Of a DNA stretch of 64,000 nt, positions 43,359 through 51,564 are shown piece by piece. The notes under the pieces are model-generated. The model was not told the DNA's origin. It was given only the letters and a program-made list of their open reading frames with translations, and searched no databases. Within the stretch, counting starts at the first letter, position 1. The number at the start of each line of letters is the position of its first letter. Location: NCBI GenBank assembly GCA_900316105.1, contig ONBR01000005.1:95906-159905 (forward strand). Direction: 5' to 3'. Position numbers and translations under genes: made by a program. This stretch comes from an uncultured Olsenella sp. (GTDB lineage Bacteria; Actinomycetota; Coriobacteriia; Coriobacteriales; Atopobiaceae).

Positions 43359-44042
43359 CTACAGGGCAGCGCAGAACCAACTTGTTATGCTGGTGGGGTG
43401 TGTGATGGCCGTTCCCACGACGACTGCCCAGGCACCCGCTTCCATGGCGGCGCGAGCGTCTTCTGGGGTGTGAACGTGCCCCTCGCAGATGATGGGCAGA
43501 CCGGGAAACTCGCTTGTTGCCTGTCCGAGAAGGTCGATGTCCGGCCCCTCTTCCAGGCTGGTGTCAATGGCGGGCTTGTTGTGGCTCAGGGTCGTCGACA
43601 CGAGCTCGCAGCCCACCTCAACGGCGCGACGGATGTCCTCGATGGTCATGCAGTCTGCCATTACGAGGACTTCGCACTGGGCCCTGAGCTCGTGGACCGT
43701 CTCTTCGAAACTGCGCCCGTCTAGTCGGGGCCGGTCGGTCGCGTCCAGGGCGACAATGTCCGCTCCAGCGTTCACACAGGCAATGGCGTGGCGGAGGCTG
43801 GGGGTTATGTAGACACCGTCATGTCCCTCTTTCCACAGGCCGATTACAGGCACCTCAACGCGACCCTTTATGGCGGCAATATCGGAAAGCCCCTGACAGC
43901 GTATGGCTGCAGCGCCACCCTGCACGCATGCCTCGGCTATCTGCGCCATGGTCTCTGGGTGACGCATGGGCTCACCAGGATAGGCCTGGACGGAAACGAT
44001 GAGCTTTCCCTTAAGTGACCGAATGATTGGATGCATTTCCAT
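43359..44042 (-). CDS. nanE: N-acetylmannosamine-6-phosphate 2-epimerase
   Basis: A 227-residue TIM-barrel enzyme converting ManNAc-6-P to GlcNAc-6-P. Features: LIVSVQAYPGEPM at the start with the substrate-binding Gln, GAAAIRCQG, GLWKEGHDGVYITP (catalytic Lys), ADIVALDATDRPR and ICEGHVHTPEDA. RBS AAAGGAGA before ATG 44042. The rest of the sialic acid pathway (nanA, nanK, transporter) is absent, so it stands alone here. Divergent from the EAL gene. Confidence 0.93.
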   Translation of the reverse strand: MEMHPIIRSLKGKLIVSVQAYPGEPMRHPETMAQIAEACVQGGAAAIRCQGLSDIAAIKGRVEVPVIGLWKEGHDGVYITPSLRHAIACVNAGADIVALDATDRPRLDGRSFEETVHELRAQCEVLVMADCMTIEDIRRAVEVGCELVSTTLSHNKPAIDTSLEEGPDIDLLGQATSEFPGLPIICEGHVHTPEDARAAMEAGAWAVVVGTAITHPTSITSWFCAAL

Positions 44043-44143
44043 ACCAGGATCTCCTTTATCTGAGTGGTATCGTCGTATTCCCATATTTTGGACCTTAAAG
44101 TCGAACAAATCTGTCATCATTGGGAATAAATGGGTGGAGTGGA

Positions 44144-44175
44144 ACATTCCACGGACCATGCTTGTCATGGAATGT
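44144..44175. promoter_or_regulatory. Inverted repeat upstream of the EAL gene
   Basis: ACATTCCA (44144-44151) and TGGAATGT (44168-44175) are 16 bases apart, in the divergent region between nanE and the EAL gene, about 40 bases before its start. A possible operator. Confidence 0.4.
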
Positions 44176-44213
44176 CCGGTCTCCGCCGCCCTTTCACTGA
44201 GAGAAGAGTGCCC

Positions 44214-46334
44214 ATGGTGGAGGACATTCGAGCATACCAGCCCTCCTCAGAGATGAGGCGGATGCTTGAGCCGTCGAAGATTGCCTTTGGCGTCTTCGAG
44301 AGGATTGATGGCGAATATGTACCGATTCTCTTCTCTGATGGCATGTGCGAGCTCTTTGAACGTAGCCGTGACGAGCTAGTTGGCTGTCTAAAGAGCAAGA
44401 GTTTCCCAATGATGCAGGACGACGATGCCGATCGGCTCATCAGGATGGCCAGGGACTTTCCAAATCGGGAAGAGGGTATTGCGGTTTGCCGCGTCATGCA
44501 CTCGGGCGAGTACCATCCGATCCTCTTCCGCGAGCGCCTCCACGTTATGCCCGATGGACCCGAGCTCTATCTAGTCGAATGCTTCGACCTGGACAAGGTT
44601 GCCCAAAACGGTGGGGACTGGTTCCTGAAGTACCTGGACGAACAGAAGAACCAGACCTTCATTGATGAGGTCACGGGACTTCCTGGCATCACCTACTACC
44701 AGCGTTTTGCGACGGGTACGCTCAGACGGCTCCTCGACCAGGGTGACAAGCCCCAGATCATTCTCTTTGACATCCAGGGGATGCACTTCTACAACGACCG
44801 CTTTGGCTACGAGAAGGGTGATCTCCTCCTCAGAGAGACGGGAAAGATCATTCAATCGGTCTTTGAGGGCGACTTCTGCGTGCGTTACACGGAGGACCAC
44901 TTTGTGGTCATTACTACACGCGCAGACATTGATTGGCGCATCGATCTGATCTGCGAGCGCCTGCATCTGTATGTTGATGACGCCGCGGTGGACATCAACG
45001 CAGGCGTTTACAAGTACGTTGATCCCTCTGAGACCTGCGACTCAGCGGTGGACAAGGCGCGTAGGGCCGTGGACTTCATCCACAATAGCCCCGATGCCCA
45101 CGTGCGTTTCTACGATCGAGACGTTGCCCAGAGCTATCACAAGAGGAACTACGTCCTCAGTCATTATCGCGAAGCGATGAACAAGGGCTGGATCAAGGTC
45201 TACTATCAGCCCCTGATCAATGGTCTCAATGGCAAAGTCGTTCACTGTGAGGCCTTGGCCCGATGGATGGATCCCATTTTCGGCTTGCTGGGTCCAAACG
45301 AGTTCATTGGCATATTGGAGGACCGTCATCGCATCTGGGAGTTGGACCTCTTTATGCTGGAGCAGGTCTGCAAGGACCTTGCCGCGTGGAAGGCCGCCGG
45401 CAAGGTCTATCCGCTCATGTCGGTCAACCTTTCTCGTCATGACCTGGCCGTGTCAGAGATCCATAGTCGAATCAACGCGATTCTGGATACTTATGGGGTG
45501 GGCCACAACGAGATAGCCATTGAAATCACCGAGTCCGCCCTTGCGGCGAGCGAGCAGTTGGTAGCCCAGCACATAAAGAGGTTCCACGAAGATGGCTACA
45601 AGGTGTGGCTCGACGACTTTGGTAGCGGCTACAGCTCCTTCAATGCCCTGCAGAACTTTGACTTTGACCTGCTGAAGATAGACATGCAGTTCCTCAAGAA
45701 CCAAAATCAGCGTACGGCCAGTATCTTGGCCAGCATCGTTGACCTTACCAAGCAGCTGGGCATCCACTCGGTCACCGAAGGTGTCGAGACCGAGGAACAG
45801 AGTGACTACCTCCGAGGAGTAGGCTGCGAGATGCTCCAGGGATACCTCTACTCTATGCCCATACCCAACGACCAGCTGTTTGACACCCTGACGAAAAAGG
45901 GCTTGGAAGTGGAAGCGATGGATGATCGCGGCTTCTACGAGGCCCTGTCCCGCGTAAATGTCATCAACATCGACCACCCAACCGACTATGGCAACTACCG
46001 CCCCTTCGGCGGCGAGAAGTCAATCTCCATCGTCATAGAGGATGGCGGGGACATCCAGATCGTCTATGCCAGTCAGGCTGGTAGGGAGTGGATGCAGCGC
46101 ATCGACTATCCGACCCTGGGCGAGATCAGCGCTCGAGCCAGTCAGGTGGAGATGCCCATCCACAAGGCGATGACGGAATGCTTCAACGAAGTCCATCAGC
46201 CAGGCGACATAGCCTCCCGCTGGGTGGTCGACCCCTCCTTCGAAGGAGACATGCAGGTGGAGCTCATTGCTTGCATGGAAGGCAGGCGTGGTTTCGTGGT
46301 GAGCTGCATGGACGCAAGGCGCCCCGCCAAATAA
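44214..46334 (+). CDS. Degenerate GGDEF plus EAL protein with PAS-like flanks (c-di-GMP phosphodiesterase)
   Basis: A 706-residue cytoplasmic protein. An N-terminal PAS-like part (about residues 15-130) precedes a diguanylate-cyclase fold whose signature is VRYTEDHFVV, not R-GGDEF, so cyclase activity is not expected. The EAL domain (about 320-580) is intact: HCEALARW, VNLSRHD, DDFGSGYSS, LLKIDMQF and EGVETEEQ. It should hydrolyse cyclic di-GMP. The last 110 residues resemble another PAS. ATG 44214 follows GAGAAGAG. Regulation by the degenerate domain (GTP or c-di-GMP sensing) is inferred. Confidence 0.88.
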   Translation: MVEDIRAYQPSSEMRRMLEPSKIAFGVFERIDGEYVPILFSDGMCELFERSRDELVGCLKSKSFPMMQDDDADRLIRMARDFPNREEGIAVCRVMHSGEYHPILFRERLHVMPDGPELYLVECFDLDKVAQNGGDWFLKYLDEQKNQTFIDEVTGLPGITYYQRFATGTLRRLLDQGDKPQIILFDIQGMHFYNDRFGYEKGDLLLRETGKIIQSVFEGDFCVRYTEDHFVVITTRADIDWRIDLICERLHLYVDDAAVDINAGVYKYVDPSETCDSAVDKARRAVDFIHNSPDAHVRFYDRDVAQSYHKRNYVLSHYREAMNKGWIKVYYQPLINGLNGKVVHCEALARWMDPIFGLLGPNEFIGILEDRHRIWELDLFMLEQVCKDLAAWKAAGKVYPLMSVNLSRHDLAVSEIHSRINAILDTYGVGHNEIAIEITESALAASEQLVAQHIKRFHEDGYKVWLDDFGSGYSSFNALQNFDFDLLKIDMQFLKNQNQRTASILASIVDLTKQLGIHSVTEGVETEEQSDYLRGVGCEMLQGYLYSMPIPNDQLFDTLTKKGLEVEAMDDRGFYEALSRVNVINIDHPTDYGNYRPFGGEKSISIVIEDGGDIQIVYASQAGREWMQRIDYPTLGEISARASQVEMPIHKAMTECFNEVHQPGDIASRWVVDPSFEGDMQVELIACMEGRRGFVVSCMDARRPAK

Positions 46335-46379
46335 AAAAATGGCCAAAAAAATGCTTATGAAGTGGGCAATGAAGTAATC

Positions 46380-46496
46380 AAGCGATGTGGCAGCAAAGCT
46401 GCCACGAGCCCCTCAGGTGGAATCGATCAACAAGCCAGAGGGTTTTTCGACCCACAAGCGATGTGGCGGCAAAGCCGCCACGAGCCCCCCAAGTGG
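46380..46496. repeat. Pair of 41-base direct repeats with internal hairpins
   Basis: Copies at 46380-46420 and 46456-46496 share AAGCGATGTGGC-GC-AAAGC-GCCACGAGCCCC. Within each, GTGGCGGC and GCCGCCAC (or GTGGCAGC/GCTGCCAC, compensating substitutions) flank AAA. The paired changes keep the stem, which argues for a functional structure. Confidence 0.8.
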
Positions 46497-46575
46497 TCAC
46501 GACTTCCCACCAGGCACTCCCCCTCAATGGGCAGCCTCAGGTCCGTGGCGCGCGGGCCAGCAGGCAAGAACGAAG

Positions 46576-46644
46576 CGCCCCCCTCTTTCCTTCCTTATAG
46601 GCGACTTATGTCTTGGAGCCTATAAGGAAGGAAAGAGGGGGGCG
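46576..46644. terminator. Perfect 26-bp-arm bidirectional terminator
   Basis: CGCCCCCCTCTTTCCTTCCT... pairs exactly with its complement at 46619-46644 across a 17-base loop. An outer GCGCGGGCC/GGCCCGCGC pair encloses it. It separates the convergent EAL and pyk genes. Confidence 0.8.
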
Positions 46645-46673
46645 CGATCAGGTTCGATGTGGCCCGCGCCGAG

Positions 46674-48116
46674 CTACTGAATCTGAGACACCATCAGCGT
46701 GTTGGTGGAGGTGGTGTAGTCGCCCTGGCTGGGGGAGGTCTGCGGGTCGCCGGAGGTTACTACGACGATGTCGCCCGTGTCCACCAGGCCGAGCTCCTTG
46801 GCGGTGGTCAGCGCGTTGTAGATCGTTGCCGACAGAGAACCCTGCTCGATGGTCTTGAACGCCCTGACGCCCCACTGGAAGCAGGTCTTGCGGATGGCAT
46901 GGTTGGAGGGGGACATGGCGTAGATGGGCAGCTTGGGCCTGAAGTTGGAAATCAGGCGAGCGGTGCGACCGGAGTGTGTGGGGCAGATGATGCACTTTGC
47001 GCCAACGCGGTCGGCAACCTCGACGGCCGCGGCACCGATGGCGGAGTTCACGTTCTTCACGCCGCCACGGTCGTGGTACTTGACGTGCATGTCCAGGTGC
47101 TTCTCGGTCTCCATTGCGATGGAGGCCATCATCTTCACGGCCTCGACGGGGTACTTGCCGGCGGCAGTCTCGCCAGAGAGCATGACGCAGTCGGTACCGT
47201 CGTAGATGGCGTTGGCAACGTCTGCCACCTCTGCACGGGTGGGACGGGGGTTGTGGATCATGGAATCCAGCATCTGGGTGGCGGTGATGACGGGCTTGTA
47301 GGCCGCGTTGCACTTCTCGATGATGGTCTTCTGCACGTAGGGGACCTCAGCGGGAGGAATCTCCACGCCCAGGTCGCCGCGGGCGACCATGATGCCGTCG
47401 GAGTGCGCCAGGATCTCGTCGAAGTTCTTCACGCCCAGGGCGGACTCGATCTTGGGCAGGATGTAGACGTTGTGCAGGCCGTTCTCGACGCAGATCCTGC
47501 GAATCTCGTCCACTGCCTCACCGTTGCGGATGAAGGAGGCGGAGATGGCGTCGATGCCCAGCTCGCAGCCAAACATGATGTCGGCGCGGTCCTGCTCGGT
47601 GACGGAGGGGAGGGAGATGTCGACGTTGGGGATGTTCACGCCCTTGTGCTCGCCCAGCTCGCCACCATTGACGATGGTGCAGTACATGTCGTTGCCCTCG
47701 ACGTGGTCGACCTCAAGGCCAATCAGGCCGTCATCGATCAGAATGATGGAACCTTTCTCGACCTCCTCGGGGAGCTTCTTGTAGTCCAGGGAGAAGCGCT
47801 CTGCGGTGCCCTGGACATCGTCGTCGGTGGTGATGATGGCGGTCTTGCCCGTCTCCAGGGTGACCTTCTCGTGGTTCACGAGCTCGCCGGTGCGGACCTC
47901 GGGGCCCTTGGTATCCAGCATGATGGCCACGGGGATGCCCAGCTCGGCGGAGATACGGCGAACTCGGTCGATGTTCTTGCGGTGGTAGTCGTGGGAGCCA
48001 TGGCTGAAGTTGAAGCGGGCGACGTTCATGCCGCTCTTGATCATCTCGCGCAGGATGTCATCATCCTCGTTTGCGGGACCCATGGTGCAGATGATCTTGG
48101 TTCTCTTCTCACTCAT
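46674..48116 (-). CDS. pyk: Pyruvate kinase
   Basis: A 480-residue enzyme converting PEP and ADP to pyruvate and ATP. Motifs: TKIICTMGPAN, MNVARFNFSHGSHDYH, DTKGPEVRTG, the catalytic Lys region ILPKIESALGVKNFDEI, MVARGDLGVEIP and CVMLSGETAAGKYPVEAV. ATG 48116 follows AGGAAAGGATTTCTAG. The C-terminal domain is normal length and lacks the extra PEP-utiliser domain of Bacillus. A 370-base leader with complex folds lies upstream. Confidence 0.97.
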   Translation of the reverse strand: MSEKRTKIICTMGPANEDDDILREMIKSGMNVARFNFSHGSHDYHRKNIDRVRRISAELGIPVAIMLDTKGPEVRTGELVNHEKVTLETGKTAIITTDDDVQGTAERFSLDYKKLPEEVEKGSIILIDDGLIGLEVDHVEGNDMYCTIVNGGELGEHKGVNIPNVDISLPSVTEQDRADIMFGCELGIDAISASFIRNGEAVDEIRRICVENGLHNVYILPKIESALGVKNFDEILAHSDGIMVARGDLGVEIPPAEVPYVQKTIIEKCNAAYKPVITATQMLDSMIHNPRPTRAEVADVANAIYDGTDCVMLSGETAAGKYPVEAVKMMASIAMETEKHLDMHVKYHDRGGVKNVNSAIGAAAVEVADRVGAKCIICPTHSGRTARLISNFRPKLPIYAMSPSNHAIRKTCFQWGVRAFKTIEQGSLSATIYNALTTAKELGLVDTGDIVVVTSGDPQTSPSQGDYTTSTNTLMVSQIQ

Positions 48117-48277
48117 CTAGAAATCCTTTCCTATGAGCTATGGCTGGTTACCGGTCCAGTCAGTATGTAAGCAAGTGGGGTAAGGCAATCGGGGTCGCGG
48201 TAGGTCGCGAAAAGCTAAGCCTAACCATAGGGACTCATTCGATCTGATGAACCTCCTTCGACGGGGCCCTTACCAAG

Positions 48278-48347
48278 GTAGAACTCCCTGCTGTCACGCG
48301 CTGAAGCTCAGCTGACGAACCCATGACAGACGTACTATCAGCTCTAC
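48278..48347. ncRNA. Structured RNA candidate in the pyk leader
   Basis: Three nested helices: GTAGAAC (48278) with GCTCTAC (48341), CTGTCA (48291) with TGACAG (48324), and GCTGA with TCAGC around AGC. A further stem-loop region lies at about 48175-48240 (GTAAGGC...GCCTAAC). Since pyk is on the minus strand and starts at 48116, a minus-strand leader is likelier. No known riboswitch class was recognised. Confidence 0.35.
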
Positions 48348-48585
48348 TCTTCGGCACAAGGATACCCTCTTGTGGGAGCGATAACACAACTTTGAACAGG
48401 TGAAGGAAAAAAATTTAACACTACCAAAGAATCGATAAGCTCCGATAGAAATGGCTCGTCTAATGGCGAACGGTCGATATAAATCTGTGAAAAGCGGGAT
48501 TTTATGGACACAGATTCATCATTTGCGCGAGGATGACCATGCTTGTGGATGGGCTTTGGCCGTGCGAGCGAGCCACGCGGAAGAG

Positions 48586-48614
48586 TCCCCTGTGTCGTGG
48601 TAGGCATGTATAAT
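48586..48614 (+). promoter_or_regulatory. Candidate promoter for the P-type ATPase
   Basis: TATAAT at 48609-48614 is a perfect -10 with TG directly before it; the -35 is weak. A start near 48621 would give a 150-base leader. Confidence 0.5.
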
Positions 48615-48648
48615 GATGCGGTGCGCAGGAAGGCCTGCGTGACTATGG

Positions 48649-48748
48649 GTGTCTGGCACGGCAGCCTTGGTGAGCCCTTGCCCCTCCTGGGGAATTATGA
48701 TCGGGCATCAATCTGCCAGACACGAGGTAGCGGGGGATGGTCCCCCGC
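48649..48748 (+). promoter_or_regulatory. Structured ATPase leader, possible ion-responsive riboswitch
   Basis: GTGTCTGGCA (48649-48658) and TGCCAGACAC (48714-48723) close a 75-base domain with an inner GCCC/GGGC and CCCC/GGGG stem-loop. Immediately after comes GCGGGGGA-TGG-TCCCCCGC (48730-48748), ending 10 bases before the AGGAGGG ribosome site. This aptamer-plus-hairpin order suggests regulation, but it does not match yybP-ykoY, NiCo or ydaO consensus as far as recalled. Confidence 0.45.
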
Positions 48749-48769
48749 CTGATTTCCAGGAGGGAAAAC

Positions 48770-51445
48770 TTGAGAGAGTATCTGGTACCTAGTTCCGACG
48801 TGCTCAAGGAGTGCGGAACCGACGCCGAGCAGGGTCTTGGCGAGGGGCGTGCCCAGGAGCTGTTGGAGCAGAACGGTCCGAACAAGCTGAAGGAGGCCGA
48901 GAAGACCCCGCTGTGGATTCGCTTCTTCCAGCAGATGGCGGACCCCATGGTCATCATGCTGATCATCGCTGCTGTCATCTCGGCAGTCACCGGAATGGTG
49001 CAGGGCGAGGCAGACTGGGCCGACGTGATCATCATCATGTTCGTCGTCGTCCTTAACTCGGTTCTGGGCGTCGTCCAGGAGGCCAAGTCCGAGGAGGCCC
49101 TGGCGGCACTCCAGGAGATGTCTGCCGCACAGTCCAAGGTCATCCGTGACGGCAAGCAGGTGAGCGTCCCGTCGTCTGACCTTGTGGTGGGCGATATCGT
49201 GATTCTGGAGGCTGGCGATTCCGTGCCCGCGGACTGCCGCATCCTCGAGTCCGCCTCTATGAAGATCGAGGAGGCTGCCCTTACCGGCGAGTCCGTCCCC
49301 GTGACCAAGCATGCCGATGTGATCAAGCTCGCCGACGGTGCCGACGACGTGCCCCTGGGTGACCGAAAGAACATGTGCTACATGGGCTCCACCGTGGTCT
49401 TTGGCCGTGGCCGCGCCGTTGTCGTCGCCACTGGCATGGACACCGAGATGGGAAAGATCGCAGACGCCATCTCCCAGGCCTCCGACGAGCTTACGCCCCT
49501 GCAGGTCAAGCTCAACGAGCTGTCGAAGATCCTGACCATCCTGGTCGTGATCATCTCCGCCGTCGTCTTTGCCACCGGCTTCGTCCGCTTCCCGGGCTTC
49601 CTGGGCAACATCGACCTGGTTCTGAATACCTTTATGGTGGCCGTGTCTCTGGCTGTCGCCGCCATCCCCGAGGGCCTCGTGGCTGTCGTCACCATCGTCC
49701 TCTCCATGGGCGTGACAAAGATGTCAGAGCGCCATGCCATCATCCGCAAGCTCTCGGCAGTCGAGACCCTGGGCTGCACCCAGATCATCTGCTCCGACAA
49801 GACGGGCACCCTGACCCAGAACAAGATGACCGTCGTCGACCACTACACGGAGAACCTGACATCGCACCTGCGTACGATGGCCCTCTGCAATGACGCAAAG
49901 TGGGACGACGAGAAGGGTGAGGCCGTGGGCGAGCCCACCGAGGCCGCCCTCGTGGCAGATGCCGCAAAGAACGGCTATCCCACCTCTCACCTGATCGAGT
50001 CCCGTCCCCGCGTGGGCGAGGCGCCCTTCGACTCCGGCCGAAAGATGATGTCCGTCGTCGTCAACAACAAGGGCTGCTACATGCAGCACACCAAGGGCGG
50101 CCCCGACGTCGTCCTGGCCAAGTGCACCAAGTACCTGGGCGAGAATGGCGTCGAGCCCATGACCGAGGAGATTCGCTCCCAGATCATGGCTCAGAACAAG
50201 GCCATGGCAGACAAGGCCCTGCGCGTCATGGCCTCCGCCCGTCGCGACTGGGGCTCCGAGGCTCCTTTGGACTTCTCGCCCGAGAACCTCGAGCATGACC
50301 TCACCTTCGTTGGCCTTTCTGGCATGATCGACCCCGTCCGTCCCGAGGTGAAGGCCGCCATCGAGGAGGCTCACTCCGCAGGCATCCGTGTCGTTATGAT
50401 CACTGGCGACCACAAGGACACTGCCGTGGCCATCGCCAAGGAGCTCAGCATCGTCGACTCCGCCGAGCACGCCATCACTGGCGCCGAGCTGGACAAGATC
50501 TCGGACGAGGACTTCTTCAACAGGATCGAGAACATCGGCGTCTACGCCCGCGTTCAGCCCGAGCACAAGACCCGCATCGTCGAGACCTGGAAGAAGAAGG
50601 GCAAGGTCGTCGGCATGACCGGCGATGGCGTCAACGACGCTCCCTCCATCAAGCGTGCTGATATCGGCATCGGCATGGGCATCACCGGTACCGACGTGAC
50701 CAAGAACGTGGCCGACATGGTCCTGGCCGACGACAACTTCGCGACGATCATCAACGCCGTCGAAGAGGGCCGTCGCATCTACGACAACATCCGCAAGTGC
50801 ATTCAGTTCCTTCTGAGCTCCAACCTGGCTGAGGTCATCTCCGTTTTCGTTGCCTCGCTGATCGGCTTCACCATCCTGGAGCCCACCCACCTGCTGTGGA
50901 TCAACCTGATCACTGACTCCCTGCCCGCACTGGCCATGGCCACCGAGAAGGCAGAGCCCAACATCATGGCGCGCAAGCCCCGCGACTCCAAGGATGGCAT
51001 CTTTGCCGGCGGTGTCGGCGCCGATACGGTCTTCCAGGGCGTGGTCATCTCCATCCTCACCCTGGCCGCCTACTTCGTGGGCATCAACCATGCTGGCGTG
51101 ACCATCGCCCAGGTGGTCCAGGACCCGCAGATGGGCCTGGAGGGCATGACCATGGCATTCCTGACCCTGTCCATGGTCGAGATGTTCCATTCCTTCAACA
51201 TGCGCAGCCTGCGCGGGTCGCTCTTTACCCTCAAGGGTCAGAACAAGTGGCTGTGGGGTTCCTTTGCCATGGCCCTGCTCCTGACCTTCGTGGTCATCGA
51301 GACCCCGCTCTCCGTTGCCTTTGACTTCGCCGAGCTGGACATGGCCCACTATGCCATGTCCATGGGCCTGGCCATCCTGATCATCCCCATCGTGGAGATC
51401 GAGAAGGCGGTCATGCGCGCCATCGACAGGAGCAAGGACAAGTAG
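48770..51445 (+). CDS. P-type cation ATPase, type IIA Ca2+-like
   Basis: An 891-residue pump. N-terminal cation-ATPase region (GLGEGRAQELLEQNGPNKL), TGESVPVTK actuator loop, phosphorylation site CSDKTGTLTQNKM, MTGDGVNDAPSIKRADIG hinge, and the helix-4 site AVAAIPEGLVAVVTIVLS with PEG. The C-terminal membrane domain has LLWINLITDSLPALAMATE. Type IIA pumps expel Ca2+ (or Mn2+) with ATP. TTG 48770 is 5 bases after AGGAGGG and was preferred to ATG 48737, which lies in the leader hairpin. Confidence 0.94.
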   Translation: MREYLVPSSDVLKECGTDAEQGLGEGRAQELLEQNGPNKLKEAEKTPLWIRFFQQMADPMVIMLIIAAVISAVTGMVQGEADWADVIIIMFVVVLNSVLGVVQEAKSEEALAALQEMSAAQSKVIRDGKQVSVPSSDLVVGDIVILEAGDSVPADCRILESASMKIEEAALTGESVPVTKHADVIKLADGADDVPLGDRKNMCYMGSTVVFGRGRAVVVATGMDTEMGKIADAISQASDELTPLQVKLNELSKILTILVVIISAVVFATGFVRFPGFLGNIDLVLNTFMVAVSLAVAAIPEGLVAVVTIVLSMGVTKMSERHAIIRKLSAVETLGCTQIICSDKTGTLTQNKMTVVDHYTENLTSHLRTMALCNDAKWDDEKGEAVGEPTEAALVADAAKNGYPTSHLIESRPRVGEAPFDSGRKMMSVVVNNKGCYMQHTKGGPDVVLAKCTKYLGENGVEPMTEEIRSQIMAQNKAMADKALRVMASARRDWGSEAPLDFSPENLEHDLTFVGLSGMIDPVRPEVKAAIEEAHSAGIRVVMITGDHKDTAVAIAKELSIVDSAEHAITGAELDKISDEDFFNRIENIGVYARVQPEHKTRIVETWKKKGKVVGMTGDGVNDAPSIKRADIGIGMGITGTDVTKNVADMVLADDNFATIINAVEEGRRIYDNIRKCIQFLLSSNLAEVISVFVASLIGFTILEPTHLLWINLITDSLPALAMATEKAEPNIMARKPRDSKDGIFAGGVGADTVFQGVVISILTLAAYFVGINHAGVTIAQVVQDPQMGLEGMTMAFLTLSMVEMFHSFNMRSLRGSLFTLKGQNKWLWGSFAMALLLTFVVIETPLSVAFDFAELDMAHYAMSMGLAILIIPIVEIEKAVMRAIDRSKDK

Positions 51446-51474
51446 TCCACCTCTTCTGTAGGAGAAGGGCGTCT

Positions 51475-51509
51475 GGCGCCGGCAGGGATGACCTGCCGGC
51501 GCCATTTTT
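51475..51509 (+). terminator. Strong terminator after the ATPase
   Basis: GGCGCCGGCAGG and CCTGCCGGCGCC with a GATGA loop, then ATTTTTG. Confidence 0.92.
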
Positions 51510-51564
51510 GTAGGGTCGATTCACCTACAATGAAGGCCTAGCTGTCGAGGGACGGAGCAGGGTA

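Noticed and set aside
48649..48748. Assignment of the ATPase leader to a known riboswitch class
   Set aside because: The characteristic sequences of yybP-ykoY, NiCo, ydaO and magnesium classes could not be identified; only the general layout fits.
48737..48769. ATG 48737 as the ATPase start
   Set aside because: It lies in the leader hairpin with no ribosome site; TTG 48770 follows AGGAGGG at good spacing.
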